A stretch of 64,000 bases of DNA, taken from Gimesia alba. GTDB taxonomy: Bacteria; Planctomycetota; Planctomycetia; Planctomycetales; Planctomycetaceae. The position numbers were made by a program, and so were the translations under genes. The stretch spans positions 5,311,546 to 5,375,545 of the forward strand of contig NZ_CP036269.1 of the NCBI RefSeq assembly GCF_007744675.1, read 5' to 3'. The notes beneath the pieces are model-generated. The model was not told where the DNA came from. It did no database searches and was given only the letters and a program-made list of their open reading frames with translations. Every line of letters begins with the position of its first letter. Positions within the stretch are counted from its first letter, which is position 1. Below are positions 35,772-43,251 of this stretch, in pieces.

Positions 35772-36194
35772 ATGTCAATAGGATTTGAAACATATATCGC
35801 TTTTGACGACAACACACCTGAAGATCTTCCTGTTTTTTCACACAGCCCCTCTATATGGGCTTTTTCAGATGATTACTCCTTAGTCAACTGTGGTGAAAGA
35901 CGACTGTATGCTGCACTTGGTTTTGACCCTGACAATAGTTTTCCAGCTCCACTTTTTCAGCTTCGTGGAGTTTCTGATTTTATCGACTCTTTATGCTATG
36001 CTAGCCAACATATTGAAGATCAAGAAAATGTTGGGTGGTTAGATGCAAACGAATTTGAATGTTCCCTTCAACACGCTTCCATCGATAAATGTCAGTTACA
36101 AAAACCGGTACAACGTTTGATCCATATCATAGATTACTTATCTAATATTTTTGGTAAAGAGCGGGTAAGAATTGTATTCGTCTTTATTCCTTAG
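35772..36194 (+). CDS. Unknown 140-residue soluble protein, REP-bracketed
   Basis: Start at ATG 35772 with GGTGGAG ten bases upstream; the frame opens earlier at 35718. The protein is acidic and soluble (MSIGFETYIAFDDNTPEDLP...), with no signal or membrane helix. I recognise no family. It lies between REP copies at 35644 and 36200, six bases before the latter. Single, small, AT-rich genes of this kind in a toxin-rich area may be immunity proteins, but nothing in the sequence proves it. Confidence 0.55.
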   Translation: MSIGFETYIAFDDNTPEDLPVFSHSPSIWAFSDDYSLVNCGERRLYAALGFDPDNSFPAPLFQLRGVSDFIDSLCYASQHIEDQENVGWLDANEFECSLQHASIDKCQLQKPVQRLIHIIDYLSNIFGKERVRIVFVFIP

Positions 36195-36199
36195 ACAGT

Positions 36200-36236
36200 A
36201 AACGGGGTCAGGACTTTATATTCAAAGAGTCCTAGT
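36200..36236. repeat. REP hairpin, subfamily B (right arm decayed)
   Basis: AACGGGGTCAGGACTTT faces AAAGAGTCCTAGTATC around ATATTC. The left arm is good and the right arm is partly lost. Confidence 0.65.
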
Positions 36237-36300
36237 ATCTCTGGTACGAGCACTGTTTAACCAGGCTTACAGAGTTGATGTGGCTGGTTATATTGACAAG

Positions 36301-36332
36301 AGCTCATCCCTGATGGCCATCAGGGATGAGCT
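36301..36332. repeat. Perfect 32-bp palindrome
   Basis: AGCTCATCCCTGATGG is followed directly by its exact complement, with no loop. It lies between two REP copies. No other copy is seen in the window. Confidence 0.75.
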
Positions 36333-36351
36333 GCGACTTTGTAGATCGTCG

Positions 36352-36380
36352 AGGTAATCAAAGAGACCTGACCCCTTTTA
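36352..36380. repeat. REP right half-site, subfamily B
   Basis: GGTAATCAAAGAGACC and then TGACCCCTTTTA: loop and right arm only. The left arm is missing. Confidence 0.7.
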
Positions 36381-36389
36381 TCTCCCCTC

Positions 36390-36509
36390 CCAAAAGGCTA
36401 CCTTGCAGATATAATCGTCATCGATCGCAACTTCTTAACCTATTCTGAAAAAGAAATCCAAAAGATCAAGATTCTCACTACCATGCTTGATGGTAAAATT
36501 GTTTATTGA
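36390..36509 (+). pseudogene. Orphan 3' end of an amidohydrolase gene
   Basis: Directly after a REP half-site the plus strand reads KGYLADIIVIDRNFLTYSE and then EIQKIKILTTMLDGKIVY with a stop at 36507. This matches the C-terminal block of amidohydrolase-family (YtcJ-type) enzymes (GxxADxxVxD ... VxxTxxxGKxVY). In the same frame a TGA lies in the REP arm, so no longer protein can be made. Only about 39 codons of the gene remain. Confidence 0.6.
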
Positions 36510-36662
36510 CGTAAGTAGTTTTCTAGGCTGATTAAAGTATGAAACACAGCATTGGATTGACATTGATTTGAGTGGTATTTATCGGTATACACCGAAGCTG
36601 AGTTTCGTAAAGATTTATGCCTCAGCCGATGGTCAATTAATTCTCCAACAGAGAGATATTTG
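36510..36662. other. Upstream region of the deiodinase-ankyrin gene
   Basis: About 150 bases with no gene. It probably contains the promoter of the gene at 36663; boxes could not be placed with confidence. Confidence 0.4.
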
Positions 36663-38594
36663 ATGAAATTTACAACGTTTCCGTTTTTAATTTCATTCTT
36701 ACTTTGCCTGGAATCATGCTTACTCCCGATCATGGCATTTGAGAATACGGACAACCCCAGAAAAATAGAACTCAGCCGAGGTGAGATAGGTCGCCCGAGT
36801 GAAATTCCTACCTTCGAATTGAAACATATCCCACTCATCGAAGAAGGTTCAAAGCATACACTGCATACTCTTAACGGCGAGCCCGTTTTACTTTCTGAGA
36901 CATGGAAGGACAAACCGGTATTATTGGTCATGTCTTCTCTCACCTGCCCGGTCTCTCGTGATAATTGCCCTGCAGTCGATCGTATTCAAAAAAAATATGG
37001 GGATAAAATCAATGTTGTGATTATTTATACTACAGAAGCGCACCCTCTGGGATCGCCTTCGCCCTACAGCGACCGCGAATGGCTAACTCGCCGGAATGTG
37101 CATGATGAGATACTCGTAAATGAACCAACAACACTGAAAGCTCGGATTGTCAGAGCAAAAACATATCAAGAAAAGATGGGTATCCAGTCAACAATTCTAG
37201 TTGATAACATGCAGAATTCCACTTGGAAGTTATTCGGTGGCGGACCGAACACTGCTCTATTTGTATCGAACGACAGACTATTGATAAAATCCAAGGATGA
37301 ATCCAAAAAACGTCCTGAGTTGTTAGAACGACATGGCTGGCTCTCTCCACACGGAATGGAAATCGCAATTCACAACCACTTTAATAAAATCCGCAACGCC
37401 AAACTTAGGAACTCCATCAAAAAAGATGGCTACTCAGATTGGGATTTTGATAAATTCTTATTGAGTGATAATTTTGATGCAATTGAAGCAAAACTTGATA
37501 AGCATCCTGACTTGGTGCAGTATTCTGTCAGCCACGATCGTGGTGGTTACCAGCAAAAAACCTTTTTGCATTTGGCAGTGGAGAAAAAATCAACCCAACA
37601 CATAGAACTCTTCATTAAACGAGGCCTTGATATTGATGCGATCAACTATCGCGGACAAACAGCATTACATGTCGCTGCAACCAGCGATTTGAAGATAGTC
37701 GAGTTGTTATTAAAACGGGGAGCGAACGTAAATGCTTACCAACAAAATGGTTTTACTCCATTACATGAAGCACTGTTGGAAGGCAAACTGAAAATTGCAA
37801 ATATATTGATCGCACATGGCTCAAGAGTTGATTTGAAAGCAGCAGCAGCTTTAGGCGATGAAAGGACTGTTGCTCGGTTCTTGAATCTTTACGAGATCGA
37901 TACATTCAAACTGAAAAACAGGGGAGGGACTGCCCTTGCATTTGCTGCAAGTAACGGACAAACCACAATTGTGAAACAACTTCTTGATGCAGGTGCACTT
38001 GTCAATTCAAAAACAGATGATATGCGCCCATTGTATTATGCGGTAAAGATTGATCACCCAAAAATAATCGAGTTACTTTTAGAATCAAAAGCCAACACGA
38101 CTGACCCGATTGGTTCATCATATAATGGTTTAACCTTAATGCATTATGCCACTTTACACAACAAAAAGAATGCTCTTGAACTTCTGTTGAAGCATGGTAT
38201 TAGTCCTGAAGTTCTGAATTACGATGAAGAGACTCCCTTGCATCTTGCTGCACAGTATAACCATCTCGAAGCGATGAAAATTCTTTTGAAGTATGGTGCA
38301 TCAATCGACGCACTTTCAGGATCACCAAGGTTTCCGCCTTGTGGTCCACCTGACTTTGATGAAAGTCCCGTTCTAGAAACCGCTATGCACTTAGCGGTAA
38401 AGCATGGACATACAACGATGCTTCAATTCCTCCTCAAACAAGGTGCAAAAGCCAACCTGAAAAATCGCGATGGGGCAACGCCGCTCGATCTTGCTCGTAA
38501 ATACAAAAAAACAGACATGGTGAAAATTCTTCTGGCAGTAAATGCAGAACCAGGAAAGCCAGTCAAATCGAAAATTAAGAAATTTTCTCAATGA
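36663..38594 (+). CDS. Exported deiodinase-like thioredoxin-fold protein fused to ankyrin repeats
   Basis: 643 residues from ATG 36663. A signal peptide (FPFLISFLLCLESCLLPIMA) is followed by a thioredoxin-fold domain (about 60-230) resembling bacterial iodothyronine-deiodinase-like or redoxin proteins: KPVLLVMSSLTCPVSRDNC, then INVVIIYTTEAHPLGSPSPY. The redox cysteine stands where selenocysteine sits in animal enzymes; a second Cys lies six residues on. About ten ankyrin repeats fill residues 280-630 (TALHVAATSDLKIVELLL, TPLHEALLEGKLKIANIL). Likely periplasmic. The redox substrate is unknown. The gene stands alone with a REP hairpin 29 bases downstream. Confidence 0.7.
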   Translation: MKFTTFPFLISFLLCLESCLLPIMAFENTDNPRKIELSRGEIGRPSEIPTFELKHIPLIEEGSKHTLHTLNGEPVLLSETWKDKPVLLVMSSLTCPVSRDNCPAVDRIQKKYGDKINVVIIYTTEAHPLGSPSPYSDREWLTRRNVHDEILVNEPTTLKARIVRAKTYQEKMGIQSTILVDNMQNSTWKLFGGGPNTALFVSNDRLLIKSKDESKKRPELLERHGWLSPHGMEIAIHNHFNKIRNAKLRNSIKKDGYSDWDFDKFLLSDNFDAIEAKLDKHPDLVQYSVSHDRGGYQQKTFLHLAVEKKSTQHIELFIKRGLDIDAINYRGQTALHVAATSDLKIVELLLKRGANVNAYQQNGFTPLHEALLEGKLKIANILIAHGSRVDLKAAAALGDERTVARFLNLYEIDTFKLKNRGGTALAFAASNGQTTIVKQLLDAGALVNSKTDDMRPLYYAVKIDHPKIIELLLESKANTTDPIGSSYNGLTLMHYATLHNKKNALELLLKHGISPEVLNYDEETPLHLAAQYNHLEAMKILLKYGASIDALSGSPRFPPCGPPDFDESPVLETAMHLAVKHGHTTMLQFLLKQGAKANLKNRDGATPLDLARKYKKTDMVKILLAVNAEPGKPVKSKIKKFSQ

Positions 38595-38623
38595 GCATGG
38601 CACTTTACCTTCAGGATGATTGT

Positions 38624-38666
38624 AAAGGGGTCAGGACTCTATAATCAAAGAGTCCTGACCCCTTTT
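38624..38666. repeat. REP hairpin, subfamily B, best-preserved copy
   Basis: AAAGGGGTCAGGACTCT faces AGAGTCCTGACCCCTTTT around ATAATCAA. Seventeen of the first eighteen arm positions pair. Confidence 0.9.
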
Positions 38667-38680
38667 CTGTCCCCCCTGGA

Positions 38681-38739
38681 ATTTTATCCAACGAGCAACA
38701 GGTATTGGAAGTTCATCTAAGCTGGTCTGGTGATATCTG
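38681..38739 (+). repeat. Orphan gene tail repeat (VLEVHLSWSGDI), copy 1
   Basis: Fifteen bases past a REP hairpin the plus strand encodes ILSNEQQVLEVHLSWSGDI. A close copy at 42350-42409 ends in a stop codon. In this copy the frame runs on without a stop. Confidence 0.6.
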
Positions 38740-38781
38740 CCCCCTTTATTCTCCTCGGAAGGTGCGAAACCAAAATGAACG

Positions 38782-39192
38782 TTACCACTTCTTCCACTCG
38801 CCAGTGTACCGAATAGTCTCATCCCGGACTCTGAATATCGGGACTTTTTGGGCTATATCGACATCACCCTTGATCCAGATGCCAGACAGTTTTTGTTGAC
38901 GCCACGCCTCCGCGTGCTGGACCTGAATCGAGAATAGGTGTCGCGTTGCTTTGATGGTTTGTCGGAATCGAATCCTAACGTCAGTGTTCTCTTCAACATC
39001 ATAGTGGCCACGATCCGTTGGGGACAGGGAGAATTTTGGGATCTCTGTGTCACGCACCCAAACAGCGACCCGAGCGACGAATGGTTTCCCGATTTGATTG
39101 CTAGTGCGCGCAAGCGCCGGTGTCAGTATCTCCTCGACGATCGCTTCGAGCAGCGACCAGTGTGGATCGAATTCATCTTCAGGTGTCGCCAT
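38782..39192 (-). CDS. Unknown 136-residue protein
   Basis: Start at ATG 39192 (a TTG precedes it). The composition is that of a normal soluble protein (EFDPHWSLLEAIVEEILTPA..., then IKATRHLFSIQVQHAEAWR), and the codon pattern is more convincing than the overlapping plus-strand frame. No family recognised and no clear ribosome site. It lies in the REP-spaced accessory stretch, between copies at 38624 and 39876. Confidence 0.45.
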   Translation of the reverse strand: MATPEDEFDPHWSLLEAIVEEILTPALARTSNQIGKPFVARVAVWVRDTEIPKFSLSPTDRGHYDVEENTDVRIRFRQTIKATRHLFSIQVQHAEAWRQQKLSGIWIKGDVDIAQKVPIFRVRDETIRYTGEWKKW

Positions 39193-39639
39193 CAAATAAC
39201 AACATAACTTGAATTAGACTGAATTGTTTCGGTATCACCCATTAAACGGAAAGGTTTGTGAAATTCTGTTTAAACAGGGATGAATAGTCAAGCGGAAATT
39301 GAGGAAGTTAAATCAACAAGGAATTTATGTTGAATGACTCGCTTTGGTGAACCGACCAAAAATGTTTCCGAATAATAGTTCGATTAATGCGACTCCAAAA
39401 GTCGAACTGAAGCTGTCAGCATACTACCTGTCCGAGTTGCTTTAGAACACTGTTTCTCGGGACATTCAGAGCCGTACCGGAAAACGTTAAATGAGTGAAA
39501 TTAAGGTATAAACCGGAATACGTATGAGTTGATAGGATTACGAATGTGATCGAGGTGGGAGAACCAGTAGTGGTTCAAGTGCTGGTAAGTTCTAAAAATA
39601 CGGGCAGGTTGAGCGTCTTGTTATCTGGCATTTTTGCGA
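39193..39639. other. Intergenic, no feature seen
   Basis: About 450 bases upstream of the 136-residue gene. Nothing supportable apart from its promoter region. Confidence 0.4.
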
Positions 39640-39875
39640 TCATTGAAACAGAGCATCATCTTCCGGGAACTCGCAATCGACACGAAATCCAGACTGGTAT
39701 TTGTCCCACCAACGGCAACGCCAAGGGCCGATGGGCACAGGTAGGGCGATCTGATGTGCATTCAAGTCTTGTGCAAACTTGATCGCATGACAGACATACA
39801 ATGAGTAAATCGTGCAACGGTTGTCATCATACACGGGGGCTGCCAAGACGCCAGAGAAAGTGTATTTGAGAACAG
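39640..39875 (-). pseudogene. Probable 3' gene fragment cut at a REP hairpin
   Basis: On the minus strand an open frame leads out of the REP palindrome (TFSGVLAAPVYDDN...) and runs 75 codons to a TGA at 39640, with protein-like content (AHQIALPVPIGPWRCRWWDK). No natural start is present close to the REP border. It fits the pattern of 3' tails next to REPs. Family unknown. Confidence 0.4.
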
Positions 39876-39921
39876 AAAAAAGGGGTCAGGACTATATAAT
39901 CAAAGAGTCCTGACCCCTTTT
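39876..39921. repeat. REP hairpin, subfamily B
   Basis: AAAAAAGGGGTCAGGACTAT faces AGAGTCCTGACCCCTTTTA around ATAATCAA. Confidence 0.9.
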
Positions 39922-39979
39922 AATCGCCCTTTTAATTCGTTCACTGAAAACGACCTGCTCCCGGGCAATAATAAAGAAT

Positions 39980-40480
39980 TCAGTCCTGCTTCTGTTTACT
40001 CATTTCGATGAGTTTCATCAGAGCCTCAGCGGTTTCTGCACTTTTCTTCGGGTCGGACCGGGGCGGTTTAAATTGATCATCAAGTGCCCGGCAGAGTTTG
40101 TTGACGATTTGCTGTTCAATGATAATCGACAGCATGCCAAAGTCGTCCCATCCAGACTCCATCGAGTCGAATCGCCACACTCCATCAACCTTCTTCCATT
40201 TGACGAGCGCAAAGTTGGTCGAGACATCTGACGCACTTCTGTCATCACAGGCAATCAGTATTTCTTCTTTATCGGGATAACCGCCAATAACCTCGAGCGT
40301 ATAGGTGTGCCCTTCGGAAGAATGGGTATCTGAAATCGTGTCAGCGACCTGGCGGGCAGCCTCAACCAGCGATTCAAAATCGCCGGTCTGATGAGTCATT
40401 TTGTCAACAGAAGCCTGCTGGCCCGAGCAACCGCTGATGCTCAGACAGACAACCACAACGAGCGCTATTCCCACCTGCAT
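39980..40480 (-). CDS. Small lipoprotein of unknown function
   Basis: 166 residues from ATG 40480; the frame opens earlier at 40567. VVVVCLSISGCSG is a signal peptide with lipobox (ISGC). The mature part has an NTF2/DUF4878-like feel (FALVKWKKVDGVWRFDSMESGW) but I make no firm family call. A run of Lys and Gln ends the protein. It lies alone between REP copies at 39876 and 40604. Confidence 0.65.
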   Translation of the reverse strand: MQVGIALVVVVCLSISGCSGQQASVDKMTHQTGDFESLVEAARQVADTISDTHSSEGHTYTLEVIGGYPDKEEILIACDDRSASDVSTNFALVKWKKVDGVWRFDSMESGWDDFGMLSIIIEQQIVNKLCRALDDQFKPPRSDPKKSAETAEALMKLIEMSKQKQD

Positions 40481-40603
40481 GTTATTCCAGCCTATTGAAA
40501 CCGTATACCAGATTGCTATTTCCGAAATGAATCTTTCATCATACACCATGCTAGATCTCACAAACAACCATAATTCCGCGTTACCACAAAGCCGTCAGGG
40601 ACA

Positions 40604-40630
40604 GTAAAAGGGGTCAGGTCTCTTTATTTT
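40604..40630. repeat. REP left half-site
   Basis: TAAAAGGGGTCAGGTCTCTTT without a matching right arm. It lies ten bases past the end of the antiporter gene. Confidence 0.65.
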
Positions 40631-40639
40631 AATCAATCG

Positions 40640-42046
40640 TTAATGGGCGTCTGTTTTGCTTTGTCCTGCAAGGCCCAGGCGGTTTAGCATGGGGCCGATG
40701 GTCAGGCCGCCGACGAGGATTGAGAAGGCAACGACGACGTAGGTCATGGTCAGGATGAGTTCGCCGACGTTGTTGTACTTCGATTGCTGTGCGTGGATCT
40801 CTTCCTTGAGCGAGAGGGCGAGGGCCACACTGATTCCGCCGCGGAGGCCGCCCCAGGTCATGACCTTGATCGCGTGGGGCGTGAATTTTCGGCCGGCCGA
40901 CTTCTTCAGGGCGGTTATCACCGTGCCCACGGAGAGGAACCGCGCCAGCAGCACCGCGGGGATGGCCAGAGCCCCGGCCAGCAGATATTTCTCCTGGAAC
41001 GACAGCACCAGCACCTCCAGACCGATCAGCACAAACAGTACCGCGTTGAGAAGTTCGTCGACCAGCTCCCAGAACGTGTCCAGGTGATCGCGGGTTTTGT
41101 CGGACATCGCCAGCGTGCGGCCGTGGTTCCCCAGGATCAGCCCCACGACTACCATCGCCAGCGGCCCGGAGAGGTGCAGCTTCATCGCCAGCGCGTATCC
41201 GCATGTCACTACCGCCAGCGAAATCAAAATCTCCGTCGCGTAGTGATCAATGGATCGCAACAGCAAGAACGCAAGCAGCCCCAGCACAAAGCCCAGCGCA
41301 ATTCCGCCGCCGGCTTCGAGGGCGAAGAGTTTCGCGACGTCGCTGGCGTTCGTCTCTGCGACCTCTGTGCCTGCTTGAGCCTCGTGCGGATGTTCCTGTT
41401 CGCTCTGCTGAACGACCTGACTAGACTTCTCCTGCTGATTTTCGTCTGTGTGTGACTCGCCATGCCCGCCCAACCCCGCGATGCCCAGGAGTGCGATAAA
41501 GACCACCACGCCGACGCCGTCGTTAAACAGTGACTCGCCTGCGATTTTGGTCTCCAGCGACTTGGGGGCGCCGAGGCTCTTGAAGATTCCCAAAACTGCG
41601 ATCGGGTCGGTGGGGGCGACGATGGAGCCGAAGATCAGGCAGTAGATGAAGCGGACCTCGATACCGAGCCAGCCGGTGATCACGAAGGTAAGCCCGCCGA
41701 CGATGAATGTCGTGGCGAGGACGCCGATGGTCGCGAGCAGGGCGATGGCCGCGGTTTGTTCCTTGAGGTCGTTGAGGTTGACATGCAACGCCCCGGCAAA
41801 GAGCAGGTAGCCGAGCATACCCTGCATCAGCGTCTGGTCAAAGTCAATCGAGCCGATGAGCGTTTCGGCCACGGTGAGCACAGTCGCCCCGGGCACGATC
41901 TGATCGATCAGCAGCAGGGCGATTGCGTGCAGCATCGCCAACAGCATCAGGCCGACCGTTGTCGGCAGCTTGAGCAGTTTGTGGTTAATGAATGCGAAGG
42001 CCGCTGCGAGGGCCACGAGGATGCCGGCGATATCGAAGAAGTTCAT
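40640..42046 (-). CDS. Na+/H+ antiporter, CPA1 (NhaP) type
   Basis: 468 residues from ATG 42046 ([20 protein letters not shown]); the frame opens further up to 42133 without support. About twelve membrane helices. The ion-binding motifs of the CPA1 family are visible: [13 protein letters not shown] and [15 protein letters not shown] His/Glu/Gln-rich loop after the NDG segment ([15 protein letters not shown]) is not conserved in general and may be a pH-sensing or metal-binding insert. Inner-membrane exchange of Na+ or K+ for H+. The gene is more GC-rich than the accessory genes beside it. Confidence 0.85.
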   Translation of the reverse strand: MNFFDIAGILVALAAAFAFINHKLLKLPTTVGLMLLAMLHAIALLLIDQIVPGATVLTVAETLIGSIDFDQTLMQGMLGYLLFAGALHVNLNDLKEQTAAIALLATIGVLATTFIVGGLTFVITGWLGIEVRFIYCLIFGSIVAPTDPIAVLGIFKSLGAPKSLETKIAGESLFNDGVGVVVFIALLGIAGLGGHGESHTDENQQEKSSQVVQQSEQEHPHEAQAGTEVAETNASDVAKLFALEAGGGIALGFVLGLLAFLLLRSIDHYATEILISLAVVTCGYALAMKLHLSGPLAMVVVGLILGNHGRTLAMSDKTRDHLDTFWELVDELLNAVLFVLIGLEVLVLSFQEKYLLAGALAIPAVLLARFLSVGTVITALKKSAGRKFTPHAIKVMTWGGLRGGISVALALSLKEEIHAQQSKYNNVGELILTMTYVVVAFSILVGGLTIGPMLNRLGLAGQSKTDAH

Positions 42047-42333
42047 GGCCGCTATTATAGGGGCCTGTGCCCGGAAGAAAAGGAGTCTGGTGGTTTTGCG
42101 GCACAGAAAAATCAACGAGCTTCGTTTGCCCACACTGACCTGTTACGGACTCAGAAAAGCCGTTCTGGTTCTAGTTAACGATGTTCATCTCAGGGGCTGC
42201 GTTGCTCTCTAGTAAAATGCGTGCCTGATTTCCCAATTGTGACGCCGATTCCGAATCAGAGTCTGTCCTTCACTTATTTTTTGTTTATGCATCCATGAGG
42301 GACGCCAAGTCTGATCAGAAAAACTGATGAGCT

Positions 42334-42352
42334 AAAAGGGGTAGGTATTTTT
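42334..42352. repeat. REP left half-site
   Basis: AAAAGGGGTAGGTATTTTTT, a slightly altered left arm, directly before an orphan gene tail. Confidence 0.55.
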
Positions 42353-42409
42353 TCCGACGAGCCGCAGGTGTTGAAAGTTCATCTAAGCTGGTCTGGTGAT
42401 ATCTGGTAG
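42350..42409 (+). repeat. Orphan gene tail repeat (VLKVHLSWSGDIW-stop), copy 2
   Basis: The frame FSDEPQVLKVHLSWSGDIW ends with TAG at 42407-42409. The DNA is nearly identical to 38690-38739 over about 48 bases. Both copies follow a REP sequence in the same order and orientation. Confidence 0.65.
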
Positions 42410-42538
42410 GGTTGGTTTGCCGTTGGTTTGATTTCGCACTCTGGTTGCAAACGGCGGTTGGTGCCGAGGTGCTCACTTTTTTTCAGGCCGCACTGGTTCC
42501 ATTTACGCGGTGAGTTGAAATTGAATGTCGCCAGGCGG

Positions 42539-42563
42539 GCGGCCACATAGGGCCGCTCCCTAC
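42539..42563. repeat. Short GCGGCC...GGCCGC palindrome
   Basis: GCGGCCACATAGGGCCGC resembles a small dispersed palindromic repeat found in various bacterial genomes. A single copy here. Confidence 0.4.
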
Positions 42564-43251
42564 TTTTGGTGGATGAATTTATGTTCTGCTTTTGTAAGAT
42601 CATCTGTTGGTTTGCTGCTCGCTGCGTGCGGCCCGGATTTGTCTTGGGATTTGTCTCCGGGCTTACTCGTGGTTGGAATGAAAATACAAAATCTGTGATG
42701 CAGATCATCTGCAGGGGCGTGAGGTGGTCAAGAGGAAAGGAGATTTTGATGTGGTACGAACGGGGGTTGGCAGTGTGTCTCAAGAAGCGGAGAGTGGACC
42801 GGACGGTGTCGGAAATGCGCCGATGTGTGTCGACCCGCATAACTTTTGAAGGATTCCAATTGAAAAATCGGTCTAAAACAAGCGGTTTTTTGCAGGTGCG
42901 GTTAAAACCGCTTTCACAGTTTCACCTGAACCAGCAGTGCTCACGCGCGCGACGCATAACAAGGGTTATCGCGGGTGGCGCGAGGGAGTCAAGTCGAAAA
43001 TATCCAGCTGATCATCACAGATTTTTGTGCCAATTTATTTAGAATGAATATTCCTGAGTTGCACCAGATGCCTCTCACCGCTGATGCCCATTTTAATCTT
43101 GCCAATCGGAATGAGATTCGCATTGCTTGAATTAGAAGCATATCGTAGAGTTATAACGCTTTTTCCCGCGCAGGAACGCAATATTCTTGCGCATCCTGCT
43201 ATTTTATCAGGCACGCTTGCCTCTGCCTGACTGTTAAAAGTTGAAACATTT

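Larger units (their letters stand above)
42047..43251. other. 1.2-kb intergenic region with repeats
   Basis: No convincing gene; a plus-strand frame at 42566-43042 has low-complexity, unlikely protein. It contains a REP half-site (42334), an orphan tail (42350), a short GC palindrome (42539) and a hairpin with AAGCGGTTTT arms (42880-42913). Confidence 0.5.

Noticed and set aside
39546..39782. 78-codon plus-strand frame
   Set aside because: The opposite strand reads a more protein-like tail fragment (39640-39875); this frame has no support.
41203..42178. Several plus-strand frames over the antiporter gene
   Set aside because: Antisense to a clear CPA1 antiporter; GC-rich third positions create long spurious frames.
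12798..42352. CRISPR array
   Set aside because: The repeats are palindromic, irregularly spaced by hundreds to thousands of bases, and have no cas genes.
42566..43042. 158-codon plus-strand frame
   Set aside because: Cys/Arg-rich, unlikely protein, interrupted by repeats, no family resemblance.
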